Shown here piece by piece: positions 10,501 through 16,481 of a stretch of DNA of 20,800 bases. This stretch comes from JAIPGX01 sp041650475 (GTDB lineage Bacteria; Babelota; Babeliae; Babelales; UASB340), in contig JBAZLD010000020.1 of the NCBI GenBank assembly GCA_041650475.1, positions 1 to 20,800 of the forward strand, read 5' to 3'. Position numbers and translations under genes: made by a program. The notes beneath the pieces are model-generated. The model saw only the letters and a list, made by a program, of their open reading frames with translations. It had not been told where the DNA came from and did no database searches. Numbering within the stretch: position 1 is the first letter of the stretch; every line of letters starts with the position of its first letter.

Positions 10501-11689
10501 CACCAGCACGTTTATGATAACCTTTTGGCCATGCATCGTGCGATGCTTCCAAAATAAATGCGGTGTTCAATTCATGCATCTTTGGATTTACGGCCTCAAA
10601 ATCCAAAAGTCCTGGTCTAATATTATTTTTAAAGGACATTAATACTTTGATTAATCCCAAAATTCCAGCACTTGAATCTGCATGACCAATGTTATTTTTT
10701 AATGCTCCAATTTTACAAAAATGCTTCGATGAAGTTTTTTCTGAAAATGCCTTCTCTAAAGCAAAAAATTCTATGGGATCACCTAAGATTGTTGCAGTTC
10801 CATGTGTTTCTAAATATGAAATTGTTTCAACTGGAATATTTGCGTCCTCAAGTACTCGAGCAATAAGATTAGATTGTCCTTCCATACTTGGCGCAGTAAA
10901 GCCACCTTTATTGGAACCATCATTATTTATTCCTGACGCTTTTATTACTCCATAAATAGTATTTTTATCATGCATAGCATCTGAAAGTCTTTTTAAAATC
11001 ACAACACCAATTCCAGGAGTAAAAATTGTTCCGTCTGCCTTGGCGTCAAATGCTCTGCATTTTCCAGTTTCCGAAAGAACTCCTCCTTCAGTATAATGAT
11101 ATCCACTTTTTTCATAGGTTGGAATATGGACACCCCCAATTATAACCAAATCACTTTCCTGACATAATAGAGATTGTTTTCCAAGATGAAAAGCCACCAA
11201 TGATCCAGAGCATCCAGTTTGGATCGTAACACATGGTCCTTGACAATTTAGTTTATATCCCACGCGAGAGGAAAGAAAATCATTTGCATTACCGACCAGA
11301 GCAAAGGGATCCTTCTCAAGATTTTCGAAAGAAGTTTGTGACAAAATATTATTCAATAGATATGTATTAACACCGCAGGTTGCAAAAACTCCTATTTTAT
11401 TTTTATTAGGAATCTTGGCTTCACCTGCCATTTCCAATGCCAACCATACATGTTTCAGAAAAAATCTTTGTTGTGGATCAATAGATGATGCCTCGCGAAA
11501 AGAGTACCCAAAAAATTCATGATCGAAATAAGTTGTTTTTTCTATAAAACCACTATATGGTTTACACTCACTATCAAACTCTATTTTTTCAATACCCGTT
11601 TTATTCTTTACTACCATCTCCCAAAGAATTTCGGCATTTTCAGCGCCTGCTGTTTGTGCTGAATATCCAACAATTGCTATTTGGTCCAT
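7523..11689 (-). CDS. Type I polyketide synthase: KS-AT-KR-ACP
   Basis: 1388 residues forming one complete extension module. The KS (about 1-420) has Cys160 in QTGCSGSL, His296 in THGTATILGDP and His336 in NIGHADSSAG. The AT (about 500-790) has GQGSQ near 505, Ser589 in GHSLGEY and AAFH at 685-688. That last motif resembles the HAFH of malonyl-specific ATs rather than YASH of methylmalonyl ATs, so malonyl-CoA is the likely extender. The KR has Tyr1182 and Ser1169 in place, but its nucleotide motif reads GGFGRMS (1020-1026), with Ser1026 where the third Gly is usual, and His1186 replaces the usual Asn; activity is likely but not certain. The carrier domain has Ser1318 in FFELGGDSLQA. A lysine/arginine-rich tail of about 35 residues after it could be a docking helix. 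AAGGA sits 8 bases before ATG 11689, and the upstream stop is 5 bases away. The KS style resembles NRPS/PKS hybrid enzymes, so it plausibly extends an aminoacyl chain from the A-PCP protein. Confidence 0.94.
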   Translation of the reverse strand: MDQIAIVGYSAQTAGAENAEILWEMVVKNKTGIEKIEFDSECKPYSGFIEKTTYFDHEFFGYSFREASSIDPQQRFFLKHVWLALEMAGEAKIPNKNKIGVFATCGVNTYLLNNILSQTSFENLEKDPFALVGNANDFLSSRVGYKLNCQGPCVTIQTGCSGSLVAFHLGKQSLLCQESDLVIIGGVHIPTYEKSGYHYTEGGVLSETGKCRAFDAKADGTIFTPGIGVVILKRLSDAMHDKNTIYGVIKASGINNDGSNKGGFTAPSMEGQSNLIARVLEDANIPVETISYLETHGTATILGDPIEFFALEKAFSEKTSSKHFCKIGALKNNIGHADSSAGILGLIKVLMSFKNNIRPGLLDFEAVNPKMHELNTAFILEASHDAWPKGYHKRAGVSAFGIGGTNAHIILEEYLDDCSYKPEDSVLLFSSKTNDGLIKNIEVTKNALSNHKILPQSVSYTLSVGRANFNNRAIAKLNKNGELDSSSIKKHVVENTSGIIFMFPGQGSQYAYMAAGLYNNIPSFKINFDFVTSLFAKQGIRDLKEIIFSSSDQLGQTFYTQAALFCVEYAMAKYLFSLNIKPKALLGHSLGEYVCYVFAEIISVQEAVVLLSERSRLLGSLQNGAMLSLNTGLDRVLALKPNTVDIAALNAPELITVSGLKQDIKDFISIADKDNIFCRELQTSAAFHSRYVDEIAQEFRTVCERISFRQGNIPVISNLDGILMYNVSPKYLSDHLRNPVDFISMMNQVKKMYSTDILIEVGPGRVLGTLARMNNIPRDNFMQSMKHPSETIDDEFVINNMLGELWLRGININFKPVFEGKTVRKIPLPGYSFQEKDCYIAPSKNSADINLSKRSVENWFYKKGLIEETEKIEKNQCTSCKFINQDDVLDFVDQSVDHLVINLDETTNIESFVKCVRFVQSYSSKLPKLKLLDFVISKHKTPFTTSFIAFAKCIPQELSYLKVRFIDATVGHNDILSTILKSNLMEPYIKIIDRQIFKNVYVKIELPKIKKNYQNILIIGGFGRMSSYYARGLNSLVNGKIILASSSLDFKIDGREKLASLLNNASHNNQKFNELKKLEMLNDKLATVKIDITNIESMHQALQWINKNIGKIDLIIHAAGVSQIEHVRRTDAIDVDYIKHLFEPKIKGLENIKVIQDFYDISDVWAVSSISSILGGIDLLIYTASHLYVDVFCQSQNWVVHNWDALNIESDSKDELGSSLNEIAIRSHEAFKLPEFLWCFDGQTIISTVDLNKRTQDWLLRDQDKIEFISYVNRPNLRSFYVPATTYAEKSLHDIWKNLLGINDIGVEDNFFELGGDSLQAVRLVRHIATNLQWPIKTVDLFENPTLSKLARKFTTSTDVLDQEKFDSRAKKQRLFLDSIRKRKLNNE

Positions 11690-11694
11690 GAAAA

Positions 11695-12786
11695 TTATCC
11701 TTCAAGAAAATGTTGCTTAAACTCCTCGTAAAAAAATAATTGTTTAGCACCTAATGCGTTATACTTATGAAACAGTAATACTTCCAATTGATTCAATTTT
11801 TGTCTAAATTCAAAAGTTACATCAAAAAGTGAGTTTTTAGGTAAAACTATATCAGGAAATGATATAACATCATCAAGCTTTAACGCTAAATGAGAAAGTT
11901 CTAGAAAATTTACCATTATTTGTGGCTGTCCATGATAGTTACTTATAGGATTTGAATTTTGCAACAAGGTAAAAATCTGTCGTTGAATAAGTTTAGTTGC
12001 TTGTTCGGCTGTTAAACGCTTATACAATTGCAATTCAAATATCTGTGTTTCTACAAACATGCCAAATTGATGAAAATTAGAACTATTTCTACATGAAAAA
12101 GGTATAGCTAATTCAATGTTTTCCGTATCGTCATATTTTTGTATAAAATTTATTATTTTATAAAGCAATAAAGGTAATAAAGTTACACCAAAGAGCTTTG
12201 CTGTCGATAAAATATTTCTAAATTTATCATCATAAATAGTGAAAGTTATACCATGGGCATGAGACTCTAAATAATAGTTATTAACAAATTTGTATTGCAG
12301 CCATTTGTGATCAATTGGTTTTTGTATAAGGTTATTTTCATAATCAACTGATGCATCAATTAATTTTATCGGTAAGATTTCAGAATTATTTTTATTATAA
12401 TTTTCAGATAAATGTTTTAAAAAAATTCCAAGAGACCAACCATCCATAAGAGCATGATGAAATTGTAACTTAAAAAAAAAATTTCCATCTTTTGTTATTA
12501 TACCCGCAGCCAAAAGCGGCGGCGTTTCCATATCAAAAAAAACGTCCTCAGCCGTCCACAATGGAACAATATTGGCTATTTTAGATTGCAATATGGCATC
12601 ATCATCTAAAATAAAATAGGTTTGCAACTTAGAAAAATTTGCAACTACTTTAAAAAAAGCATTTTTTAGTCTATGAATATCAATTTTATTATCAAGCGGC
12701 CATACTTCTCTAATAGTATAAAGTCCTTTTACATCAGAAAGTTGCTCAGCAATAAATATTTGATTTTCTTGAATAGTTGCTTTCAT
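11695..12786 (-). CDS. Free-standing NRPS condensation domain
   Basis: 363 residues consisting only of a condensation-domain fold. The catalytic motif HHALMDG is at 110-116, with His111 as the presumed general base and Asp115 as the structural Asp. A later FGMFVET segment matches the C5 region (GxFVN type). It is shorter than the usual 430-450 residues and has no A or carrier domain attached. ATG 12786 overlaps the stop of the preceding GNAT fragment as ATGA, so the two are translationally coupled, and the PKS gene follows after 5 bases. Condensation domains form the amide bond between an upstream acyl or peptidyl carrier and a downstream aminoacyl carrier. Here the downstream NRPS begins with A and lacks a C domain, so this protein is a natural candidate to serve it in trans; that is inference. 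It could instead N-acylate the starter amino acid. Confidence 0.88.
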   Translation of the reverse strand: MKATIQENQIFIAEQLSDVKGLYTIREVWPLDNKIDIHRLKNAFFKVVANFSKLQTYFILDDDAILQSKIANIVPLWTAEDVFFDMETPPLLAAGIITKDGNFFFKLQFHHALMDGWSLGIFLKHLSENYNKNNSEILPIKLIDASVDYENNLIQKPIDHKWLQYKFVNNYYLESHAHGITFTIYDDKFRNILSTAKLFGVTLLPLLLYKIINFIQKYDDTENIELAIPFSCRNSSNFHQFGMFVETQIFELQLYKRLTAEQATKLIQRQIFTLLQNSNPISNYHGQPQIMVNFLELSHLALKLDDVISFPDIVLPKNSLFDVTFEFRQKLNQLEVLLFHKYNALGAKQLFFYEEFKQHFLEG

Positions 12787-12944
12787 TTCTTATTTGCTAA
12801 TAAATTTTTATTTGAATAAATTTTAAATAAATCAAATTTATCAAATCCTAGTTTATCATAAATTCGATAACCATCTTCTGATGCTTGCATACCAATAATC
12901 GTGCTTCCATTTTCCTTCAGAAATTGAATTGCTATTGAGGTCAT
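12783..12944 (-). CDS. GNAT acetyltransferase, C-terminal fragment in a shifted frame
   Basis: 53 codons, starting at an ATG that overlaps the stop of the upstream GNAT fragment as ATGA and ending in an ATGA overlap with the condensation-domain gene. The translation starts MTSIAIQFLKENGSTIIGMQ and ends with an IYDKLGF segment, the second half of a GNAT acetyl-CoA binding region and the following beta strand. It aligns without a gap to the end of the upstream fragment if one base is restored at 12944/12945. AGGA lies 5 bases before the ATG, so it could be made as a separate polypeptide by termination-reinitiation, although that AGGA is also part of conserved GNAT codons. It is the displaced tail of the same ancestral gene, not an independent gene family. 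Confidence 0.75.
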   Translation of the reverse strand: MTSIAIQFLKENGSTIIGMQASEDGYRIYDKLGFDKFDLFKIYSNKNLLANKK

Positions 12945-13591
12945 AAAGTTCCTAAACCACGTTTTTGAAATTTTGGGTTGGTTACAATATCATAAATTCC
13001 ACCGAATTTATCATCTATCACACAACTACAAATTGCAGCTGGTATTTTATCAATATAACCAACAAACATTTTTATTTTTTCATTGTTATAATAGGGAGCA
13101 ATCATTTTATAAAAACGTAAGGCTTCTTCATCAAATGGATCAAAAACAGATGCCATTACTAATCCAAAATCATGCAAATCATTCTCATTTTTCACTGCTA
13201 GATAAGTAAATCCTTCAATTATTTTAAATTTGGTAAGAATATCCTTTGCATCACCAGCCATACCAATTTCTGTTTCTGTATGGATAAGTCCAGAATTAGT
13301 CAAAATTTCATGTGCCGTATTATTCCAATTTGATGGACCAATCCACCATGCAAATGGATATTGCTTGGAGGTATAATATTGGACAATTGAAGAAACTTTT
13401 GATGCAATATCCAAATCGGTAAAATCTCCACCACAAACAACATTAAAAGTATCAGATGCAACCGCCGCATCAATTTGTGTAATACCATAGCCCATATTTT
13501 TTACAAGCATTGAGGAATGAAGGAGGGGTAGACTTGATACCTTTAAGCAAAAATTATGTTCCAATTTTTTATTAATTAAATCTTTATTCAT
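12941..13591 (-). CDS. GNAT-family N-acetyltransferase, N-terminal part, frameshifted near the acetyl-CoA motif
   Basis: 216 codons ending at a TGA directly after QKRGLGTL (209-216). QKRGLG fits the acetyl-CoA pyrophosphate motif Q/RxxGxG/A of GNAT enzymes, and a complete enzyme needs the helix and strand that follow. These are present in the -1 frame immediately downstream (12783-12944), giving about 269 residues if rejoined. The N-terminal half carries a WWIGPSNW segment near 93-100, common in larger two-part GNATs. AGGGAG lies about 10 bases before ATG 13591, which is 5 bases after the A-PCP stop. In the operon it could acetylate the starter amine or the product, for tailoring or self-protection; substrate is not predictable. 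Either it is a recent pseudogene, a two-piece protein, or a sequencing indel. Confidence 0.82.
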   Translation of the reverse strand: MNKDLINKKLEHNFCLKVSSLPLLHSSMLVKNMGYGITQIDAAVASDTFNVVCGGDFTDLDIASKVSSIVQYYTSKQYPFAWWIGPSNWNNTAHEILTNSGLIHTETEIGMAGDAKDILTKFKIIEGFTYLAVKNENDLHDFGLVMASVFDPFDEEALRFYKMIAPYYNNEKIKMFVGYIDKIPAAICSCVIDDKFGGIYDIVTNPKFQKRGLGTL

Positions 13592-13596
13592 TATTG

Positions 13597-15180
13597 CTAT
13601 ACTCCCTTTTGTTCAACAAATTCCTTAATTTGTTCATTTAAGGTTGGCTTATTAAAAAAAGTGATTAGGTCTATATCAAAATTAAATTTATCAACATAAT
13701 CTTGCAGCACTTGTAGTGCCTGAAAAGATTGGCCTCCAAGCTGAAAAAAATTGCCATCTAAATCAATATCATGCACTCCTAAAACATTCTGCCAAATCGT
13801 TTTAAAATCCTCTTCAATTTTTTCATTGGTACAAAAAGATTTTACTGAAACAATAGTTTGAACCGATTCGCGTAAAGCATTTTTATTAATTTTACCACTC
13901 GGCATTAATGGCCATTCAGAAAGCTTAATAAATCTGGCAGGAATCATATAATGAGGTAAAATATTTGAAACATATCCTGTTAATACTGCTTCTGTAATTT
14001 CTCCCTGATAAAAAGCGTATAAACTTGTGGTCGCATGCTCTTCTACAGCAATTACACAGCAACTTTCAATTCCGTTAATAGATTGAATGGTAAGCTGAAC
14101 TTCATTAAGTGATAATCTATACCCACGTATCTTAATTTGACTATCAATTCTACCTTTAAATATAAAATTGTTATCTTCTGTTTGTTTTATTAAATCACCA
14201 GTTTCATACCTGCCATTAAAATAACAAATTTTATCTTTTTCCAAATATCCTATTCCTACTTGATTCCCCAAAATTATCATCTGCCCTATATCATCAATAA
14301 GCAAATTATTACCTTGAAGTGGTTTACCTAAAACTATTGATTCTTGCTTGGTTTTAAATTCATGCATTAAAACACAAATAGTTGCCTCTGTTGGCCCATA
14401 CGCATTCCAAAGACGAAAATGTTGCCCCCAAAGCTCAAGAATCTTTGGAGGAAAAGCATCCCCACCAACAATGAGTTCTTTTAGAGATGAAATAAATTTG
14501 TTAATAATAGATTGTGCAACGACAGGAGTAAGAAGAGCGCGAGAAACTTCATATTTTTTCATAAATGCTTCAAGACTATCACTAATCAAAACTTCATTTG
14601 GCGTCAGAATTATAGTTCCACCAAATGATAACGTAGCAAAAATCTCCCAAATACTTGCATCAAAACTAAAAGAAGCATATTGCAGCATTCGTGTATTAAG
14701 GTCAGTTGGTAGCACTTGTTGCAATGCATTAACAAATGCTTGTAAATTATTTTGCCCAATCATCACTCCCTTGGGAACGCCGGTTGTTCCAGATGTAAAA
14801 ATCATATACGCTAAATCTGAATTATAAGTATAAGAATTTTTATGAAAATATTGTTTTTCATCAGTAATAAAAAAAACTGGATGGATTAAATCAATGATAG
14901 AGAGCAATCTATCTTTGGGATAATTAACAGGAAGATTCAAGAAACCATATTTAAGCATCCAACAAGCAAGTGTATCGGTGATAGCATCCAATTTTTTGTT
15001 GCGCTGTGTAATAACAATCTTAGTCTGATTATTTTCACCAATAATTTTTTTTATTTGTTCAGCTTTCGCCTTGGCAAGACCAATAAGTTCTTCATAGGTT
15101 ACATTCAAACAATCATCAACAACAGCAATGTGGCTAGGAAATCTTTTAGCTATTTCAATAATTTTACTAATCAAGTCCAA
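13597..15180 (-). CDS. Free-standing NRPS loading module, adenylation plus peptidyl carrier
   Basis: About 525 residues. The adenylation domain (about 1-440) has TSGTTGVPKG at 129-138, FDASIWE (Asp174 as the amino-group anchor), NAYGPTEA near 259-266, YETGD, a GRIDSQIKIRG hinge and Lys430 in PSGKINK. The carrier domain has Ser485 in FFQLGGQSF, the phosphopantetheine site. By eye the substrate code is DAWLIGAICK (Asp174, Ala175, Trp178, Leu216, Ile237, Gly239, Ala260, Ile268, Cys269, Lys430), 8 of 10 identical to the GrsA phenylalanine code, so Phe or another bulky hydrophobic residue is likely. There is no ATG before residue 74. The furthest start is TTG 15180, but AAGGG is only 2 bases before it; TTG 15174, two codons in, has 8-base spacing and is preferred. 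The start lies inside the peptidase gene (14-base overlap with 15180, 8 with 15174). With no C domain it is best read as the chain starter. Confidence 0.93.
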   Translation of the reverse strand: MDLISKIIEIAKRFPSHIAVVDDCLNVTYEELIGLAKAKAEQIKKIIGENNQTKIVITQRNKKLDAITDTLACWMLKYGFLNLPVNYPKDRLLSIIDLIHPVFFITDEKQYFHKNSYTYNSDLAYMIFTSGTTGVPKGVMIGQNNLQAFVNALQQVLPTDLNTRMLQYASFSFDASIWEIFATLSFGGTIILTPNEVLISDSLEAFMKKYEVSRALLTPVVAQSIINKFISSLKELIVGGDAFPPKILELWGQHFRLWNAYGPTEATICVLMHEFKTKQESIVLGKPLQGNNLLIDDIGQMIILGNQVGIGYLEKDKICYFNGRYETGDLIKQTEDNNFIFKGRIDSQIKIRGYRLSLNEVQLTIQSINGIESCCVIAVEEHATTSLYAFYQGEITEAVLTGYVSNILPHYMIPARFIKLSEWPLMPSGKINKNALRESVQTIVSVKSFCTNEKIEEDFKTIWQNVLGVHDIDLDGNFFQLGGQSFQALQVLQDYVDKFNFDIDLITFFNKPTLNEQIKEFVEQKGV

Positions 15181-16354
15181 TTCCCTTTGAAATAATTTTG
15201 GTTGTTTTATTTAAATTTAAATCTTGAAGAACTGCCTTTAACAATTTTACGGTTTCATCGATATCAAAACGATCAACAATACTTCCTTGAGAGTGCGCAT
15301 ATCGGCATGGAATTCCAATATTAATTGCACTAACACCATTTAACATGCTTTGCACGGCGGCACCATCTTGCCCATAGCAAGCCATAGAATCAAATTGATA
15401 TGACAGCTTTTGTTTTTGAGAAATCTCGATAACATATGATAATAAATTTTGATCGGGAATCATACTACCATCATAAACAAAAATGGCTGGCCCTTTGCCA
15501 AGTTTTGTACCATCTTCTGGCTCTGTTGTTTGCAAAGGAAAATCCTTTGCAATGCTAACGTCCAAATTTAAAATAATGTTGGGCTTAATAGTATTCGCAA
15601 CGATCTTTGCACCACGCAACCCTAATTCTTCTTGAACAGTTGCAACAAAAACAACATTAACATCAAGCATTTTATCTTGTAATTTTTCGATAAGTTGGTC
15701 CATAACCAATAAACAAACTCGGTCGTCCATAGACTTTGCAAGGTAACGGCTTCCATTTGGACCAATTTTTTCAAAACTTGGATAAGGAGCTATAGCAAGC
15801 CCTGGACGAATACCCATTTTTTCAGCTTCTTCTTTGGAGCTGGCTCCTATATCTATAAACATTTTTCTTATAGGTGTTTTTTCGACATGTGGGTAAACAC
15901 CGGAAATATGTGCAGACTCTAAACCCGAAAATCCTAAAACATTGCCTTTTTCAGTTTTGATAAACCATTTTTGCGCAAGAAGAGCAACCTCTAACCATCC
16001 CCCAATAGGATTAAATAAAATATGTCCATCGTTGGAAATTGATTTTACCATCAATCCAACCTCATCCATATGAGCCATCAAGGCAATGGTAGGTAACGAT
16101 TGATTATCCTTTTTGCAATTAATATAAAAAAATACATTACCCAAATTATCAGTGCTTACATCTTTGACTTTTTTTGACCATCTTTTTATAAGAAAATCTC
16201 TGACATCGCTTTCAAAACCCGAAGGTGCCGTAATACAACAAAGTTGCTGAAGTAGAATTTCTGTTTCATCTAAGGATTGATTTTTGCTTGATATAGTTTC
16301 TGTAAAAACCCAAGCTAACGTTATAAAAAATAAAATTCTATTTGAATACACCAT
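15167..16354 (-). CDS. M42-family metallo-aminopeptidase with N-terminal signal peptide
   Basis: 395 residues. M42 (TET/FrvX/glutamyl aminopeptidase) enzymes are di-metal exopeptidases. The expected residues are all visible: His95 and Asp97 in AHMDEVG, Asp210 in MDDR, Glu242-Glu243 in VQEELG, Asp265 in NLDVS and His354 in YAHSQGS. As I recall the PhTET numbering (68, 182, 212/213, 235, 323), the spacings agree within 2 residues. The protein has about 27 extra N-terminal residues: MVYSNR, then a hydrophobic stretch ILFFITLAWVF, then a polar TETISS region. This looks like a signal peptide or membrane anchor, unusual because M42 enzymes are normally cytosolic. AAGGG sits 7 bases before ATG 16354 and there is no sensible later start. 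It is the first gene of the NRPS/PKS operon and overlaps the A-PCP gene. It may mature or detoxify the product outside the cytoplasm (inference); plain peptide scavenging is also possible. Confidence 0.92.
   Translation of the reverse strand: MVYSNRILFFITLAWVFTETISSKNQSLDETEILLQQLCCITAPSGFESDVRDFLIKRWSKKVKDVSTDNLGNVFFYINCKKDNQSLPTIALMAHMDEVGLMVKSISNDGHILFNPIGGWLEVALLAQKWFIKTEKGNVLGFSGLESAHISGVYPHVEKTPIRKMFIDIGASSKEEAEKMGIRPGLAIAPYPSFEKIGPNGSRYLAKSMDDRVCLLVMDQLIEKLQDKMLDVNVVFVATVQEELGLRGAKIVANTIKPNIILNLDVSIAKDFPLQTTEPEDGTKLGKGPAIFVYDGSMIPDQNLLSYVIEISQKQKLSYQFDSMACYGQDGAAVQSMLNGVSAINIGIPCRYAHSQGSIVDRFDIDETVKLLKAVLQDLNLNKTTKIISKGIGLD
15183..15187 (-). promoter_or_regulatory. Ribosome binding site deciding a TTG start
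   Basis: AAGGG in the end of the peptidase gene. It lies 2 bases before TTG 15180 and 8 bases before TTG 15174. The second spacing is normal, so initiation at 15174 is favoured for the A-PCP gene. Because it is inside the upstream reading frame, translation of the two genes is probably coupled. Confidence 0.5.
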
Positions 16355-16361
16355 CTTAAAA

Positions 16362-16367
16362 CCCTTT
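16362..16367 (-). promoter_or_regulatory. Ribosome binding site of the peptidase gene
   Basis: AAAGGG, followed by TTTTAAG and then ATG 16354. The 7-base spacing supports this ATG and so supports the N-terminal signal peptide being translated. Confidence 0.6.
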
Positions 16368-16376
16368 TCAATCTTT

Positions 16377-16390
16377 ACTCAATATTGAGT
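16377..16390. promoter_or_regulatory. Palindromic operator candidate upstream of the NRPS/PKS operon
   Basis: ACTCAATATTGAGT is a perfect 14-base palindrome located 23-36 bases before the peptidase ATG. The half-site TTGAGT (plus strand 16385-16390) recurs at 16405-16410, exactly 20 bases away, about two helical turns on the same face. Paired half-sites of this kind are typical of dimeric repressors or activators. No regulator gene is present in the window, so the binding protein is unknown. Confidence 0.45.
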
Positions 16391-16407
16391 TTGTAAAAAT
16401 TTCGTTG

Positions 16408-16436
16408 AGTGTAATATTTTTATAGCCCAAAGTAAA
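16408..16436 (-). promoter_or_regulatory. Possible sigma70-type promoter of the NRPS/PKS operon
   Basis: Read on the minus strand, TTTACT (16431-16436) and TACACT (16408-16413) are 17 bases apart, each matching 4 of 6 consensus bases. An overlapping alternative is TTCACT (16444-16449) with TATAAA (16419-16424) at a 19-base spacing. The position between the glycosyltransferase block and the operon, and next to the palindrome, supports a promoter somewhere here. In such AT-rich DNA chance matches are common, so this is tentative. Confidence 0.3.
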
Positions 16437-16481
16437 GTAGAAAAGTGAACTTAATTTTATTAGTTTTAATTTTAAAAAATT

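Noticed and set aside
12935..12960. Programmed -1 ribosomal frameshift in the GNAT gene
   Set aside because: The bases around the shift (GGA ACT TTA TGA) do not form a classical X XXY YYZ slippery heptamer, and I saw no strong downstream stem. A mutation, split gene or indel is simpler.
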